This document shows, in pieces, positions 8,692 through 18,004 of a stretch of DNA of 64,000 nt. The stretch's first letter is position 1; every line of letters starts with the position of its first letter. Made by a program: the position numbers and the translations under genes. The stretch comes from Agaribacillus aureus (lineage in GTDB: Bacteria; Bacteroidota; Bacteroidia; Cytophagales; Cyclobacteriaceae), in assembly GCA_030442055.1 (NCBI GenBank), contig JAUJEB010000001.1, positions 2,728,001 through 2,792,000 on the forward strand, in the 5' to 3' direction. The notes beneath the pieces are model-generated. The model made no database searches, was not told the origin of the DNA, and saw only the letters and a list, made by a program, of their open reading frames with translations.

Positions 8692-10587
8692 ATGCTTACT
8701 AACATTAAAGATTTTCAGTCCTACCTGGACACCTATCAGGAAAGTATCGACAATCCTGAAAAATTTTGGGGTGCTGTCGCGGAAGCGTTTACCTGGAATA
8801 AAAAGTGGGATTCAGTTTTGGAATGGGACTTTACTAAACCCGAAGTTAAATGGTTTCAAGGAGGTAAATTAAACATAACCGTTAACTGTTTGGATCGACA
8901 TTTACCTGAGCGCGCCAATCAAACCGCCATTATCTGGGAACCAAATGATCCCAATGAGGCCGTGGTCAAGCTAACCTATCAGGAGTTGTTTGATAAAGTT
9001 TGTCAATTCGCCAATGTTCTGAAAAACAATGGTATTACCAAGGGGGATCGCGTTTGTATTTACATGCCCATGGTACCGGAATTATGTATTGCCTTATTGG
9101 CTTGCGCCAGAATTGGCGCAGTACATTCAGTGGTGTTTGCCGGATTCTCATCCTCATCGCTGGCCGATCGTATCAACGATGCTTCCTGCAAGCTGGTGTT
9201 AACCTCTGATGGAGGCTTCAGAGGTGGTAAAACATTGGCATTGAAAGCTATTGTAGATGAGGCCTTGCTGGATTGCCCCAGTGTAGAAAAGAGTATTGTC
9301 CTCAAACGCACGGGAGAAGCCGTCACCATGCAACCAAACCGTGACCTTTGGTGGCATGACGAAGTAGCCAAGGCCGATACACATTGCGAAGCCGAAATCA
9401 TGGATGCCGAGGATATGTTGTTTATTTTATATACATCAGGTTCAACCGGAAAACCGAAAGGCATGGTCCATACCTGTGGCGGCTATATGATCTATACAAC
9501 CTATACTTTTAAAAATGCCTTCCAATACAAGGAAGGAGAAATTTATTGGTGTACGGCAGATATCGGATGGATCACGGGACACTCGTACATTGTTTATGGG
9601 CCATTAGCCGCAGGAGCTACCAGTATGATGTTTGAAGGAGTACCTTCCTATCCCGACATGGGAAGATTTTGGCAGGTTGTTGAGAAGCATGCCGTCAATA
9701 TTTTCTATACAGCCCCTACCGCCATCAGGGCACTGGAAAAGGCGGATATCAGCTACGTGGAAAAATACGATTTATCCAGTTTAAGAGTATTAGGTACTGT
9801 TGGGGAACCTATCAATGAGGAAGCGTGGCATTGGTACGATGACCATATTGGAAAAGGCAAATGCCCCATTATCGACACCTGGTGGCAAACTGAGACCGGT
9901 GGATTTATGATTTCTCCCATAGCTGGAATTACACCTACAAAGCCTACCTATGCCACTTTGCCTATGCCGGGTATACAACCTGCCGTAATGAATGAAAACG
10001 GGCAAGAGCTGGCCGGTAACGGCGTCGAAGGCCGCTTGTGCATAAAGTTTCCCTGGCCTTCCATGGCAAGGACGATATACGGTAATCACGAAAGGTTCAG
10101 GAACACTTATTTTTCGGCATTTGAAAATAAATATTTTACAGGGGACGGGTGCAAAAAAGATGAAGATGGCTATTACAGAATCACCGGCAGAGTTGATGAT
10201 GTCATTATAGTATCCGGTCATAATTTAGGTACCGCTGAAATAGAAAATGTGATTGATGAACATAAGGAGGTTTGTGAGACTGCCGTGGTAGGCTTTCCTC
10301 ATGATGTCAAGGGGCATGCGGTTTACGCCTATGTTACCTGCTATCATACACCTGATAATGAAGAGGACCTCCGCCAGGAAATTATAACCCTGGTAGCAAA
10401 AACTATCGGACCTATCGCCAAACCTGAAAAAATTCAGTTTGTCAGCGGATTGCCTAAAACCAGGTCAGGGAAAATAATGAGAAGGATACTGCGAAAAATA
10501 GCGGAAAAGGATACTTCGAACCTGGGAGATACCTCCACTTTGCTGGACCCGGGTGTTGTTGAAACCATCATTGAAGGGGCGTTATAA
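8692..10587 (+). CDS. acs: acetyl-CoA synthetase (AMP-forming)
   Basis: This 631-aa ANL-superfamily enzyme activates acetate to acetyl-CoA through acetyl-AMP. The phosphate-binding loop is YTSGSTGKPKG (247-257). WWQTETGG near residue 398 is the acetate-binding signature with the tryptophan that restricts acyl length. TRSGKIMRR holds Lys594, the residue needed for adenylation and controlled by acetylation in studied homologues. Length and motifs are complete. It probably forms a single transcript: the gap upstream is 257 bases and a hairpin lies about 210 bases downstream. In a Cytophagales-type heterotroph it would serve acetate assimilation. Confidence 0.96.
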   Translation: MLTNIKDFQSYLDTYQESIDNPEKFWGAVAEAFTWNKKWDSVLEWDFTKPEVKWFQGGKLNITVNCLDRHLPERANQTAIIWEPNDPNEAVVKLTYQELFDKVCQFANVLKNNGITKGDRVCIYMPMVPELCIALLACARIGAVHSVVFAGFSSSSLADRINDASCKLVLTSDGGFRGGKTLALKAIVDEALLDCPSVEKSIVLKRTGEAVTMQPNRDLWWHDEVAKADTHCEAEIMDAEDMLFILYTSGSTGKPKGMVHTCGGYMIYTTYTFKNAFQYKEGEIYWCTADIGWITGHSYIVYGPLAAGATSMMFEGVPSYPDMGRFWQVVEKHAVNIFYTAPTAIRALEKADISYVEKYDLSSLRVLGTVGEPINEEAWHWYDDHIGKGKCPIIDTWWQTETGGFMISPIAGITPTKPTYATLPMPGIQPAVMNENGQELAGNGVEGRLCIKFPWPSMARTIYGNHERFRNTYFSAFENKYFTGDGCKKDEDGYYRITGRVDDVIIVSGHNLGTAEIENVIDEHKEVCETAVVGFPHDVKGHAVYAYVTCYHTPDNEEDLRQEIITLVAKTIGPIAKPEKIQFVSGLPKTRSGKIMRRILRKIAEKDTSNLGDTSTLLDPGVVETIIEGAL

Positions 10588-10740
10588 TGCCTGACTTTTT
10601 AGCTAAAAAAGGGAGTACAAAAAATAGAGCGGGCGAAATATTTCTCCCAAAAGATGTACTTATCAGGCCGTATGGATGATTTTATCCACTTCGAATTGAA
10701 GTTGCTATTTTATTTTAGAAAAATATGTCTTATATTGCAT

Positions 10741-10835
10741 ATTGTTGTTGAGGATTAAAATTTCATTGATCCTATTTATTTTGAGTTTTTGACCTTTGGG
10801 GTTCAGCTAGGAGTGGCTGAACCTCTTATTTTATA
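10741..10835 (+). ncRNA. candidate small RNA or processed 3' end with two hairpins
   Basis: A short AGGAT/ATCCT hairpin (10751-10773) is followed by an 8-bp perfect stem, GGTTCAGC (10800-10807) with GCTGAACC (10816-10823), and then TCTTATTTTATAG. The arrangement fits a small transcript ending in a terminator, or a retained acs 3' end. No RNA family is recognised and no clear TTG/TAnnTTTG promoter pair is visible. Confidence 0.25.
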
Positions 10836-10980
10836 GCCTCCCTTAAGTATTACCGTTCCAAATTATCGTCCACATCCGGTTGTAAAATCATCTTTTGAGA
10901 GGGCTAAAAACGGTGGGACTGTGGCGTCCTACACACTGACTGTGACAACAAAAAAGTAAAATATTTACCAACACGGCAAC

Positions 10981-11026
10981 AAAAAGCCTTCCCCAAAAAT
11001 TCTACTTTTTAGAGAAGGCAAAAAAC
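10981..11026. terminator. hairpin with A/T runs on both sides
   Basis: GCCTTC (10986-10991) pairs with GAAGGC (11014-11019). Five or six A's flank each side, so the reverse transcript would have a U-run on both flanks of the stem. It looks like an intrinsic terminator, yet no annotated reverse-strand gene ends here. Confidence 0.4.
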
Positions 11027-11319
11027 AATCACAATACACATTATAAATGTCAATAATTAAATCAAAATATGTAACCCCCCAATTTGTGGGATTTTAATTA
11101 TCCCTAAAATCGGCCAAAATTGACTGAATATCGCAATTTGAAGCTCATATTTTAACCTCTCTCACCGCCATTATTTATGTACTAAAAAACACATTATCCA
11201 TTCCTGATTTTTGACAACTTATGTTGCAACATATAGGTTAATAAAATGTTATCATTTTGTAAAGACACTTTTTATTAAAGAATAATTGATATAAATTATT
11301 CCCGCATTAAAAACATAAC

Positions 11320-13374
11320 ATGGAAGACAGCAAGCCTTTTTTTGACCGGGATCTCAGCTGGTTAATATTTAATTATCGCGTACTTCAGGAAGCCAAAGAC
11401 CCCACGGTACCACTTTATGAAAGAATCAAATTTTTATCTATCTATTCTTCAAACCTTGATGAGTTCTTCAGGGTAAGGGTTGCCTCGTGGCAAAGTCTTA
11501 ACAAACTGGGCAAGAAAAAGGTAAAGAAGAACCTTCCTGTAAATCCAAAAGCTATATTGAAGGATATACACGAAAAAGTAAACCGGCAATTGGATGAGTT
11601 TGGTCATATTTTCCGGAACGAATTATTGACAGGGTTAAGGGATAACAAAATTTTCGTATACGTGGAGGAACCTATCCCGGACGCGTTTTTAGCAGAAACC
11701 GAACATTATTTCCGGAGCAGGGTACTGGCCTATCTGCAACCTTATTTTTTAAATCAAAAAAACAAGCAGGACCCATTCCTGAACAACAGGGGAATTTATT
11801 TGGCCCTTCAGTTGCAGGCCATGGATGAAGAAGCCCCCTGCTTTGCTTATGTTAATATTCCTTCTGATCACCTCTCTCGTTTTTTTAAGATAACTACCGC
11901 ATCCACCGGCCATCACTATGTGTTACTCGACGATATTGTGAAATCTAATCTTCACCTCATTTTTCCACACCATAAGATACTGGCCTGTCATTGCATCAAG
12001 CTTAACAAAAGTGCGGATTTAAACATTGAGGATGAATATTCCGGTGATTTGGTAGAAAAAATATCCGGGCAACTCGATAAAAGAAATATTGGTCCCCCCT
12101 CAAGATTTTTATATGATCAGGAAATGAATGATGAGTTGTTGCAACAAATGGTGGATGCCTTTGGCCTGAGTGAGGACGAGCTGGTACCCGGCGGTAAATA
12201 TCATAACCTGAATGATTTCATGAAACTGCCAAACCCACTTAAGCCACGCCTGGAATACCCCAAACAACTGCCGGTAAAAAAGACCGTGCTGGACCAGGGA
12301 CAATCTATTTTCGAAACTATCAGTAAAAAGGATGTAATTTTACACTTCCCTTATCAGTCGTACGACTATGTATTGCGCTTTTTTAATGAGGCGGCGATTG
12401 ATCCGGAAGTGGAGGAGATAAAAGTTACGCTATACCGTATTGCCGCCAATTCTCTCATTGCCAATGCTTTAATCAGTGCCGTCAAAAATGGTAAAAAAGT
12501 AACTGTATTTGTAGAGTTAAAAGCGCGGTTTGACGAAGAAAATAATATCCGCTGGGCTAAAAAAATGCAGAAAGCCGGGATTAATATTATCTACAGCATT
12601 CCAGGCTTAAAAGTACACGCCAAGGTGGCCCTGGTCAAAAGGAAGAGCAAAAAAGGATTAAAAGATTATGCTTTTTTTGGTACTGGTAACTTCAATGAAA
12701 GTACTGCCAGTATTTATGCTGATCACGGATTGCTCACCTGTCACGACGAAATGGTATCCGAGCTGGATCAGGTATTTAATTACCTGCAGAAGCAGAAAAA
12801 AATCAAGGGGTTTGATCACATCCTGGTATCGCAATTTAACCTTCAGGAACGCTTCCTGGAAATGATTGATCGGGAAATCGAATTCGCGCGTAATAGCGAG
12901 GATGCCCAGATCATCATTAAGCTGAATAACCTGGAGGATCAGGTGATGATCAGCAAGCTCTATGAAGCCAGCCAGGCCGGCGTTGATGTAAAGCTGATTA
13001 CACGGGGTATTTGCTGCCTGGTACCAAATGTAGCCGGCATCAGTGAAAATATCGAAGTCTATCGCCTTGTAGATATGTATCTGGAACATGCCCGTATTTT
13101 TATTTTTAGGCACGGAGGAGAAAACAATATGTATCTTTCCTCTGCCGACTGGATGAAACGAAACCTTTACCGGCGCATCGAGGTGGGATTCCCAATATAC
13201 GATCCTGCTATCAGGAAGGAGCTGATGCAACTAATCAACCTACAGTTAAAGGACAATGTGAAAGCCAGGAAACTAGATAAAAATCACAAACACCTGCCCA
13301 TTAAAAGGGCGCCAAGAGCCAGAAAGATACGGGCACAGATTCAATTCTATAATTGGCTGAAATCAAAGCAATGA
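11320..13374 (+). CDS. ppk1: polyphosphate kinase 1
   Basis: This 684-aa PPK1 reversibly transfers the gamma phosphate of ATP to polyphosphate. The N-terminal domain opens FFDRDLSWLIFNYRVLQEA, and IYSSNLDEFFRVRVAS follows near residue 46; both are PPK1 signatures. The two catalytic histidines are in place: His433 in KVHAKVALV, which is autophosphorylated in the E. coli enzyme (H435 there), and His590 in LEHARIFIF (H592 there). Length and domain order are complete. No exopolyphosphatase gene is adjacent, unlike in enterobacteria. A reverse-strand 51-codon frame lies 33 bases downstream. Confidence 0.96.
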   Translation: MEDSKPFFDRDLSWLIFNYRVLQEAKDPTVPLYERIKFLSIYSSNLDEFFRVRVASWQSLNKLGKKKVKKNLPVNPKAILKDIHEKVNRQLDEFGHIFRNELLTGLRDNKIFVYVEEPIPDAFLAETEHYFRSRVLAYLQPYFLNQKNKQDPFLNNRGIYLALQLQAMDEEAPCFAYVNIPSDHLSRFFKITTASTGHHYVLLDDIVKSNLHLIFPHHKILACHCIKLNKSADLNIEDEYSGDLVEKISGQLDKRNIGPPSRFLYDQEMNDELLQQMVDAFGLSEDELVPGGKYHNLNDFMKLPNPLKPRLEYPKQLPVKKTVLDQGQSIFETISKKDVILHFPYQSYDYVLRFFNEAAIDPEVEEIKVTLYRIAANSLIANALISAVKNGKKVTVFVELKARFDEENNIRWAKKMQKAGINIIYSIPGLKVHAKVALVKRKSKKGLKDYAFFGTGNFNESTASIYADHGLLTCHDEMVSELDQVFNYLQKQKKIKGFDHILVSQFNLQERFLEMIDREIEFARNSEDAQIIIKLNNLEDQVMISKLYEASQAGVDVKLITRGICCLVPNVAGISENIEVYRLVDMYLEHARIFIFRHGGENNMYLSSADWMKRNLYRRIEVGFPIYDPAIRKELMQLINLQLKDNVKARKLDKNHKHLPIKRAPRARKIRAQIQFYNWLKSKQ

Positions 13375-13407
13375 TGTCAATACAGGGGATTATCTCTCCC
13401 TGCTGAT

Positions 13408-13563
13408 CTACTTGTTTAGCACCATTCTGCGTCTGGGATCATTCATATTTTTTATGGGCGAGTCGAATGTATTGATACAATTTTTTATGGCTCCACCAGT
13501 TTTAAATATGATTGATTGGCTGATGACATAGGGAAACGCTTCGCTAAAAGCATCAAATAACAT
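13408..13563 (-). CDS. possible small unknown protein, 51 aa
   Basis: From ATG at 13563 on the reverse strand an uninterrupted 51-codon frame opens MLFDAFSEAFPYVISQSIIF and closes with DPRRRMVLNK and TAG. It fills the gap between ppk1 and the FN3-like gene almost exactly, and its composition is protein-like. There is no recognisable domain. It would be convergent with ppk1 and divergent from the gene at 13571. A chance open frame of this length is possible. Confidence 0.3.
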   Translation of the reverse strand: MLFDAFSEAFPYVISQSIIFKTGGAIKNCINTFDSPIKNMNDPRRRMVLNK

Positions 13564-13570
13564 ATTATAA

Positions 13571-14659
13571 ATGCCGGTAGATAATATTTACAAGCCGCAG
13601 ATTTTACAATTTCTTGCGTTTGCGCTGGCCTTCCTGATTTTTAACCAAGCCGGGAAATTATCCGCTCAGGTGATTAACAATGATATAGAGAATCGCATGG
13701 CGCTAAACATAGACGATGCACCATTTACTTCAAATACGAGTGATTGCACCGTACAATGGGGCTGCGTAGACCAACAGCTGACCGGCAAATGCATTCAATA
13801 CCATAATGACCAATGGTTTTTTTTTAATGCAGGGGACCAAGAAAAACTTTACCTCAATATTACAAATCAGGACTGCAGGGATGACCAGGGGGTGCAAATT
13901 GTAGTGTTACAGGGGACACCGTGCCAACCTGCCACTTATAACATTCTAACCTGTGTTTCTCTGGCAAGCCAGGATGATATATTCATCCAATTAGACTCGC
14001 TGACACCAGACCAACCCTATCTGGTGAATATAGACGGTTATTTGAATGATTATTGCCAATTTCAAATAGATATCGGTACCAGCCCCAAAGGAATCCCGGG
14101 ACAAAGCGCTAACCATGAGGCAAATTTTAAACTGACCATGACAGAAAATAAAGTAAAACTTGCCTGGACCCATCCTGAAGAAATTGCCGATGAGATCTAT
14201 CTCTACGAAATCTACAGAAGAAAAAGCAACCATCACAGATCGACACTTATTGCCACAATAGCCCACGAAAGAAACAGTTATGGCGCCTCCAGATCAGATT
14301 ATGCTCATTGGGACACCTTAAAACAAGGTGGGACCTACCACTACAAAGTAATCGGATTGAGTAACAGGGAGCATGGCTATTTACTGGGCGAAAAACAGGT
14401 CACCGTGCAGCAGGACAGGCTGTCAAAATCATGGATTACGCTGTCACTGGATTTCAGGGACAATGCCTCGCTAAGGGCTTTATTGCTGGATAGATTAACT
14501 CAAAATGTTTTGCTTCGCAAAGATTTCTCTTTCAACCAGGAAAATGCTCCCTTTAATCTATTCATAGAGCCTTACATTAAATCGGGGATCACGACATTTG
14601 AAGTGGTAGTGGTAGATCTGGATACAGGGGAAAGAAAGGTCTATTTCTTTGATATATGA
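13571..14659 (+). CDS. secreted protein with fibronectin-III-like domain, function unknown
   Basis: This 362-aa protein has an N-terminal signal peptide (about 15-34, ending LSAQ). Residues about 35-170 form a cysteine-rich beta region, with cysteines at DCTVQWGC, KCIQYH, DCRDD, PCQP, TC and YCQF, suggesting several disulphides. Residues about 185-290 resemble an FN3 module (KLAWTHPEE...YEIYRR...YHYKVIGLS). The C-terminal 70 residues are a further beta region. No catalytic motif is seen. The last residues (GERKVYFFDI) may be a compact C-terminal beta domain rather than a standard type IX secretion tail. It is likely periplasmic or surface exposed. Confidence 0.65.
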   Translation: MPVDNIYKPQILQFLAFALAFLIFNQAGKLSAQVINNDIENRMALNIDDAPFTSNTSDCTVQWGCVDQQLTGKCIQYHNDQWFFFNAGDQEKLYLNITNQDCRDDQGVQIVVLQGTPCQPATYNILTCVSLASQDDIFIQLDSLTPDQPYLVNIDGYLNDYCQFQIDIGTSPKGIPGQSANHEANFKLTMTENKVKLAWTHPEEIADEIYLYEIYRRKSNHHRSTLIATIAHERNSYGASRSDYAHWDTLKQGGTYHYKVIGLSNREHGYLLGEKQVTVQQDRLSKSWITLSLDFRDNASLRALLLDRLTQNVLLRKDFSFNQENAPFNLFIEPYIKSGITTFEVVVVDLDTGERKVYFFDI

Positions 14660-14748
14660 CAGGTTTTAGCCATCCTTCGCTAAATTCTATCAATGGAATG
14701 GATACTGAATGCAAGTTGGCGGTCTGCGCAAAAAGCAAACCACAACCT

Positions 14749-16041
14749 TTATGCGGAAGCGCTGGCCAAGGCAATCTCGGGCTCTGGCGATCTTTTCAAT
14801 TCAATGATGGTAATTTCAGGAGGGATACCAATTCTACCGGGATAACCCAGATACCCAAACCCTCGGTTAACATAAAGAAACTGTCCTTCATTTTCATATA
14901 AACCCGCCCATTCCTTGTACATATACTGAGCAGGGCTCCACTTTACCGGACCGATTTCCACGCCAAATTGCATACCATGCGTGTGACCGGCAAAAGTTAT
15001 ATCTATGTCCTGAAAATCCTTTAAAACTTCAGCCGACCAATGGCTGGGATCGTGAGATAGCAACAATTTGGTTGGTGCTTCCTGCGTACCCCGGTGGGCC
15101 TCTGCTAATTTTCCATATTTTGAAAAACCACGTGCCCCCCAGTTCTCAATACCTAAAATTGCTAATTGTTCTCCATTTTCCCTGATCATATGATTTTCAT
15201 TTAACAGCAGGTTCCATCCCAGCTGCCGGTGCACTACCTTCAGGGCTTCCAGGTTGGCGGCTTTCTTTTCCGGACTGGCCCACCGCACATAATCCCCGTA
15301 GTCATGATTTCCCAAAATACTAAAGACGCCAAGAGGCGCACTGATTTTATCGAATACGTTCATGTAATCTCTCATCTCTGAGGCCTGGTTGTTGACCAGG
15401 TCGCCGGTAAAAAAGGTTATATCGGGTTTTTCCCTGTTAACCATTTCCACCCCTCCCTTTACGGCTATTTTGTTGTGAAAGCTTCCCGAATGGATATCCG
15501 ACAGCTGGGCAATTCTGAGCCCGTCAAAGGACTTGGGAAGATTGGGCAAGGTAATGGTCTTTCTTCTGATCCTGTAATCATGCGCGCCGCTGACAATCCC
15601 CCAGGTGATGGCTACTACGGGAACGCTCCCAGCCGCCAGTGCTATCTTTGATAGCAACGGAGCGCGAGGTATGACCACTTCGTCGGAAATGGCCGGATCC
15701 TCCTGAAAAAGCCGGCTAATCTGTAAATAGGCCCATCGAATACCTCTTTGTACATCTTCCAGGAAAAGGATAGCCATCACAAAAGTTTTGGCGATGAAAT
15801 TGGTAGCGATACCAACTAATACGTATGTTCTAAACCTGGCGGGCAGGCGATCAACATTGCCGAAATAGTAAATTAAGAGGCCCAGGATAACACTTCCTGT
15901 CAGTGCCCAGTACAAACCGAAAATACTTTGCTTTATGGTAATGGAAAGGCTACCAAAAGCAACATGCACGGCCTGGTAAACATAATAATCGATAATAAGC
16001 AAGAAGCCGGCCAGCAGCAAGACGATAGGTGTTCGACGCAT
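14749..16041 (-). CDS. membrane-anchored calcineurin-like metallophosphoesterase (YkuE/YaeI type)
   Basis: This 430-aa protein has four hydrophobic segments in residues 1-125 and one near 145-165, followed by a calcineurin-like phosphoesterase domain. The metal ligands are all visible: LSDIHSG, FTGDLVN, LGNHDYGD, LLSHDPSHW and FAGHTHGMQFG, in the usual order. Homologues act on UDP-linked lipid precursors or have no known substrate; this one cannot be assigned. It is convergent with the FN3-like gene and lies 58 bases downstream of ftsY on the same strand, so it may be co-transcribed with ftsY. Confidence 0.88.
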   Translation of the reverse strand: MRRTPIVLLLAGFLLIIDYYVYQAVHVAFGSLSITIKQSIFGLYWALTGSVILGLLIYYFGNVDRLPARFRTYVLVGIATNFIAKTFVMAILFLEDVQRGIRWAYLQISRLFQEDPAISDEVVIPRAPLLSKIALAAGSVPVVAITWGIVSGAHDYRIRRKTITLPNLPKSFDGLRIAQLSDIHSGSFHNKIAVKGGVEMVNREKPDITFFTGDLVNNQASEMRDYMNVFDKISAPLGVFSILGNHDYGDYVRWASPEKKAANLEALKVVHRQLGWNLLLNENHMIRENGEQLAILGIENWGARGFSKYGKLAEAHRGTQEAPTKLLLSHDPSHWSAEVLKDFQDIDITFAGHTHGMQFGVEIGPVKWSPAQYMYKEWAGLYENEGQFLYVNRGFGYLGYPGRIGIPPEITIIELKRSPEPEIALASASA

Positions 16042-16099
16042 TAGCGATATCGTTTTTAATGCTAACTAACGCGTTTGGGGAGATTAAGTTGAGAGTAAC

Positions 16100-17059
16100 C
16101 TAGTTTTTACTAAACAAGGAATCTACAAACAGGCGCTTATTAAATACCTGCAGATCCTCTACTTTTTCGCCGACGCCAATATATTTTACCGGAATTTTAA
16201 ACCTGTCAGAAATACCTATCACCACGCCGCCCTTGGCGGTGCCGTCTAATTTTGTAATAGCCATGGCCGTCACATCGGTAGCTTGCGTAAAGGCATCGGC
16301 CTGAACGATGGCATTTTGCCCGGTGCTACCATCTAACACCAGCAAAACTTCATGAGGCGCCTCGGGAATAAACTTCTGTATCACCCGTTTAATTTTCGAA
16401 AGCTCATTCATTAAATTCACCTTGGTATGTAATCGGCCGGCTGTATCTATGATAACAACGTCAGCTTTTTGTTCCACGCCGGCTTTTACCGTATCATAGG
16501 CCACAGAGGCCGGATCCGTGTTCATACCATGGGCCACCACCGGCACGCCTACTCTTTCACCCCACAGCTTTAGCTGGTCTACTGCAGCCGCTCTAAAGGT
16601 ATCGGCAGCTCCCAGGATTACGTGCTTGTCCCTGGCCTTAAATTGAGCCGCTAATTTGCCAATGGTGGTTGTCTTACCGACACCATTGACACCTACCACC
16701 ATCATCACGTGGGGTTGCTGGCCCGCCGGAAGGTTGAAGTCCTGTAAATCTTCGGTGTTGTTTTCCTGCAATAGTTCGGCTATTTCTTCCTTCAGGATCA
16801 CATCCAGCTCACTGGCATTAAGATATTTGTCCCTGGCCACCCTGGTTTCAATTCTTTCAATAATCTTCAGCATCGTGTCCACCCCTACATCTGATGTGAT
16901 AAGGATCTCCTCCAGTTCGTCCAGCACCTCCTCGTCGACCTTGGACTTCCCCACCACTGCCTTACTTATTTTTGACAAAAAAGAATGTTTGGTCTTCTCA
17001 AGACCTTTGTCTAACGATTCTTTATTTTTCTTTTTATCAAAAAGCCCGAAAAGTGCCAT
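16100..17059 (-). CDS. ftsY: signal recognition particle receptor FtsY
   Basis: This 319-aa SRP GTPase receives ribosome-SRP complexes at the inner membrane. Residues 1-25 are a short basic stretch rather than the long acidic A domain of E. coli. The N domain is about 26-105 and the G domain follows: GVNGVGKT (123-130), DTFRAAAVDQL, DTAGR and TKLDGTAKGG. All GTPase motifs are intact. It follows rpmB, rpmG and the DUF4295 gene on the same strand, a gene order typical of Bacteroidota, although a strong terminator stands between DUF4295 and ftsY. Confidence 0.97.
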   Translation of the reverse strand: MALFGLFDKKKNKESLDKGLEKTKHSFLSKISKAVVGKSKVDEEVLDELEEILITSDVGVDTMLKIIERIETRVARDKYLNASELDVILKEEIAELLQENNTEDLQDFNLPAGQQPHVMMVVGVNGVGKTTTIGKLAAQFKARDKHVILGAADTFRAAAVDQLKLWGERVGVPVVAHGMNTDPASVAYDTVKAGVEQKADVVIIDTAGRLHTKVNLMNELSKIKRVIQKFIPEAPHEVLLVLDGSTGQNAIVQADAFTQATDVTAMAITKLDGTAKGGVVIGISDRFKIPVKYIGVGEKVEDLQVFNKRLFVDSLFSKN

Positions 17060-17120
17060 ATAGGAAAGGATGTTTGAAGGTTGAAAATAATTACAGGAAA
17101 AATTTGCCTAAATGCAAACT

Positions 17121-17143
17121 AAAAAAGTCCCAGGAGGGACTTT
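17121..17143 (-). terminator. intrinsic terminator between the DUF4295 gene and ftsY
   Basis: AAAGTCCC (17124-17131) and GGGACTTT (17136-17143) form a perfect 8-bp stem with a 4-base loop. On the reverse strand it is followed by a run of T. It should end or reduce transcription of the ribosomal genes before ftsY. Confidence 0.8.
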
Positions 17144-17169
17144 CACTTCTTTATTGAATATTTTGCTGC

Positions 17170-17328
17170 CTACTTAGCAGAAGCCAAAACCTCCTTGACC
17201 ATTTCAACAGGAACCATTTCTTCTTTGAAAGAATAGGCGCCGGTTTCAGGTGACTTAACCGCCTTAATAACTTTGGCGAAATTTTTAGTTTCTTTCTTCT
17301 GAAGCGTTGCAACTACTTTCTTGGCCAT
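17170..17328 (-). CDS. DUF4295 family small basic protein
   Basis: This 52-aa protein (MAKKVVATLQKKETKNFAKV...) lies directly after rpmG, two bases from its stop codon. DUF4295 proteins are confined to Bacteroidota and are found in this position beside L33 and L28. The high lysine content and the operon suggest a ribosome-associated role, but no function is established. The start is fixed by the ATG at 17328, which follows the rpmG stop with no room for an alternative. Confidence 0.9.
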   Translation of the reverse strand: MAKKVVATLQKKETKNFAKVIKAVKSPETGAYSFKEEMVPVEMVKEVLASAK

Positions 17329-17330
17329 GG

Positions 17331-17513
17331 TTATTTAATTTCTTTGTGAACAGTATGTTTTTTGAGGACGGGATTGTATTTCTTCAACTCCAGTCTCTCT
17401 GTGGTATTCTTCCTGTTTTTAGTCGTGATATACCTGGAAGTACCCGGCATACCGGACTTTTTGTGCTCGGTGCACTCAAGAATTACCTGAACTCTATTAC
17501 CTTTTTTTGCCAT
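17331..17513 (-). CDS. rpmG: 50S ribosomal protein L33
   Basis: This 60-aa basic protein ([20 protein letters not shown]...) has the L33 fold and the closing [15 protein letters not shown] segment. It has a single cysteine (ECTEH) and lacks the CxxC pairs, so it is the zinc-independent form. It sits 37 bases after rpmB and 2 bases before the DUF4295 gene; co-transcription is nearly certain. Confidence 0.96.
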   Translation of the reverse strand: MAKKGNRVQVILECTEHKKSGMPGTSRYITTKNRKNTTERLELKKYNPVLKKHTVHKEIK

Positions 17514-17550
17514 TTTGGTTAGAATAAATATTTATTATCTGATACCTCGC

Positions 17551-17790
17551 CTACACTAAAATATTGCCCTGCTTTCTGGCTTTTCTTAAGACGTTGGTAA
17601 TACCATTTTTATTGATCGTTCTTAACGCTGCACTTGACACTTTTAATGTTATCCATCTATCTTCCTCCGGGATATAAAAGCGCTTTTTATGCAGGTTAGG
17701 ATAAAATTTCCTCTTGGTTTTATTATGAGAGTGAGAAACATTGTTCCCACTTAAAGGTCTCTTTCCGGATATTTGACAAAGTCTAGCCAT
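17551..17790 (-). CDS. rpmB: 50S ribosomal protein L28
   Basis: This 79-aa protein shows the L28 signature: MARLCQISGKRPLSGNNVSH at the start and KRFYIPEEDRWITLKVS in the middle, closing with LRTINKNGITNVLRKAR. It is the first gene of the rpmB-rpmG-DUF4295 unit. The A/T-rich 200 bases upstream (17791-18004) must hold the promoter. On the reverse strand GATATTTG near 17835 differs at one base from the Bacteroidota -7 consensus. Confidence 0.97.
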   Translation of the reverse strand: MARLCQISGKRPLSGNNVSHSHNKTKRKFYPNLHKKRFYIPEEDRWITLKVSSAALRTINKNGITNVLRKARKQGNILV

Positions 17791-18004
17791 AATGCTTTAT
17801 TTTTCTTCTTTTTCTAAAGAGTTCGCAAATATCGGAACCTTTTATATTTTTTACCAGTATTAGCATTATTTTTTTTATAGCTCAACGAAAATATTACAAA
17901 TTAAACCATCATTGAACCCCTCTCCCGAAAAAGGATTACAAATTTAATAAATTTCACGGGTCTTAAGGTATAAAAGACGGACCAATGAATTAAATATAAT
18001 TTTG

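Larger units (their letters stand above)
10588..11319. other. 732-bp non-coding interval between acs and ppk1
   Basis: No convincing gene lies here. It contains a possible small RNA with a strong hairpin (10741-10835) and a second hairpin (10981-11026). Between them is a short forward frame without an ATG that ends in SYTLTVTTKK and a TAA at about 10960; it may be a coding remnant or chance. The last 290 bases before ppk1 are A/T-rich and probably hold its promoter. Confidence 0.5.

Noticed and set aside
10857-10962. Short forward frame ending in SYTLTVTTKK as a gene
   Set aside because: It has no ATG, GTG or TTG start in a reasonable position and is only about 37 codons long, so it is noted within the intergenic description only.
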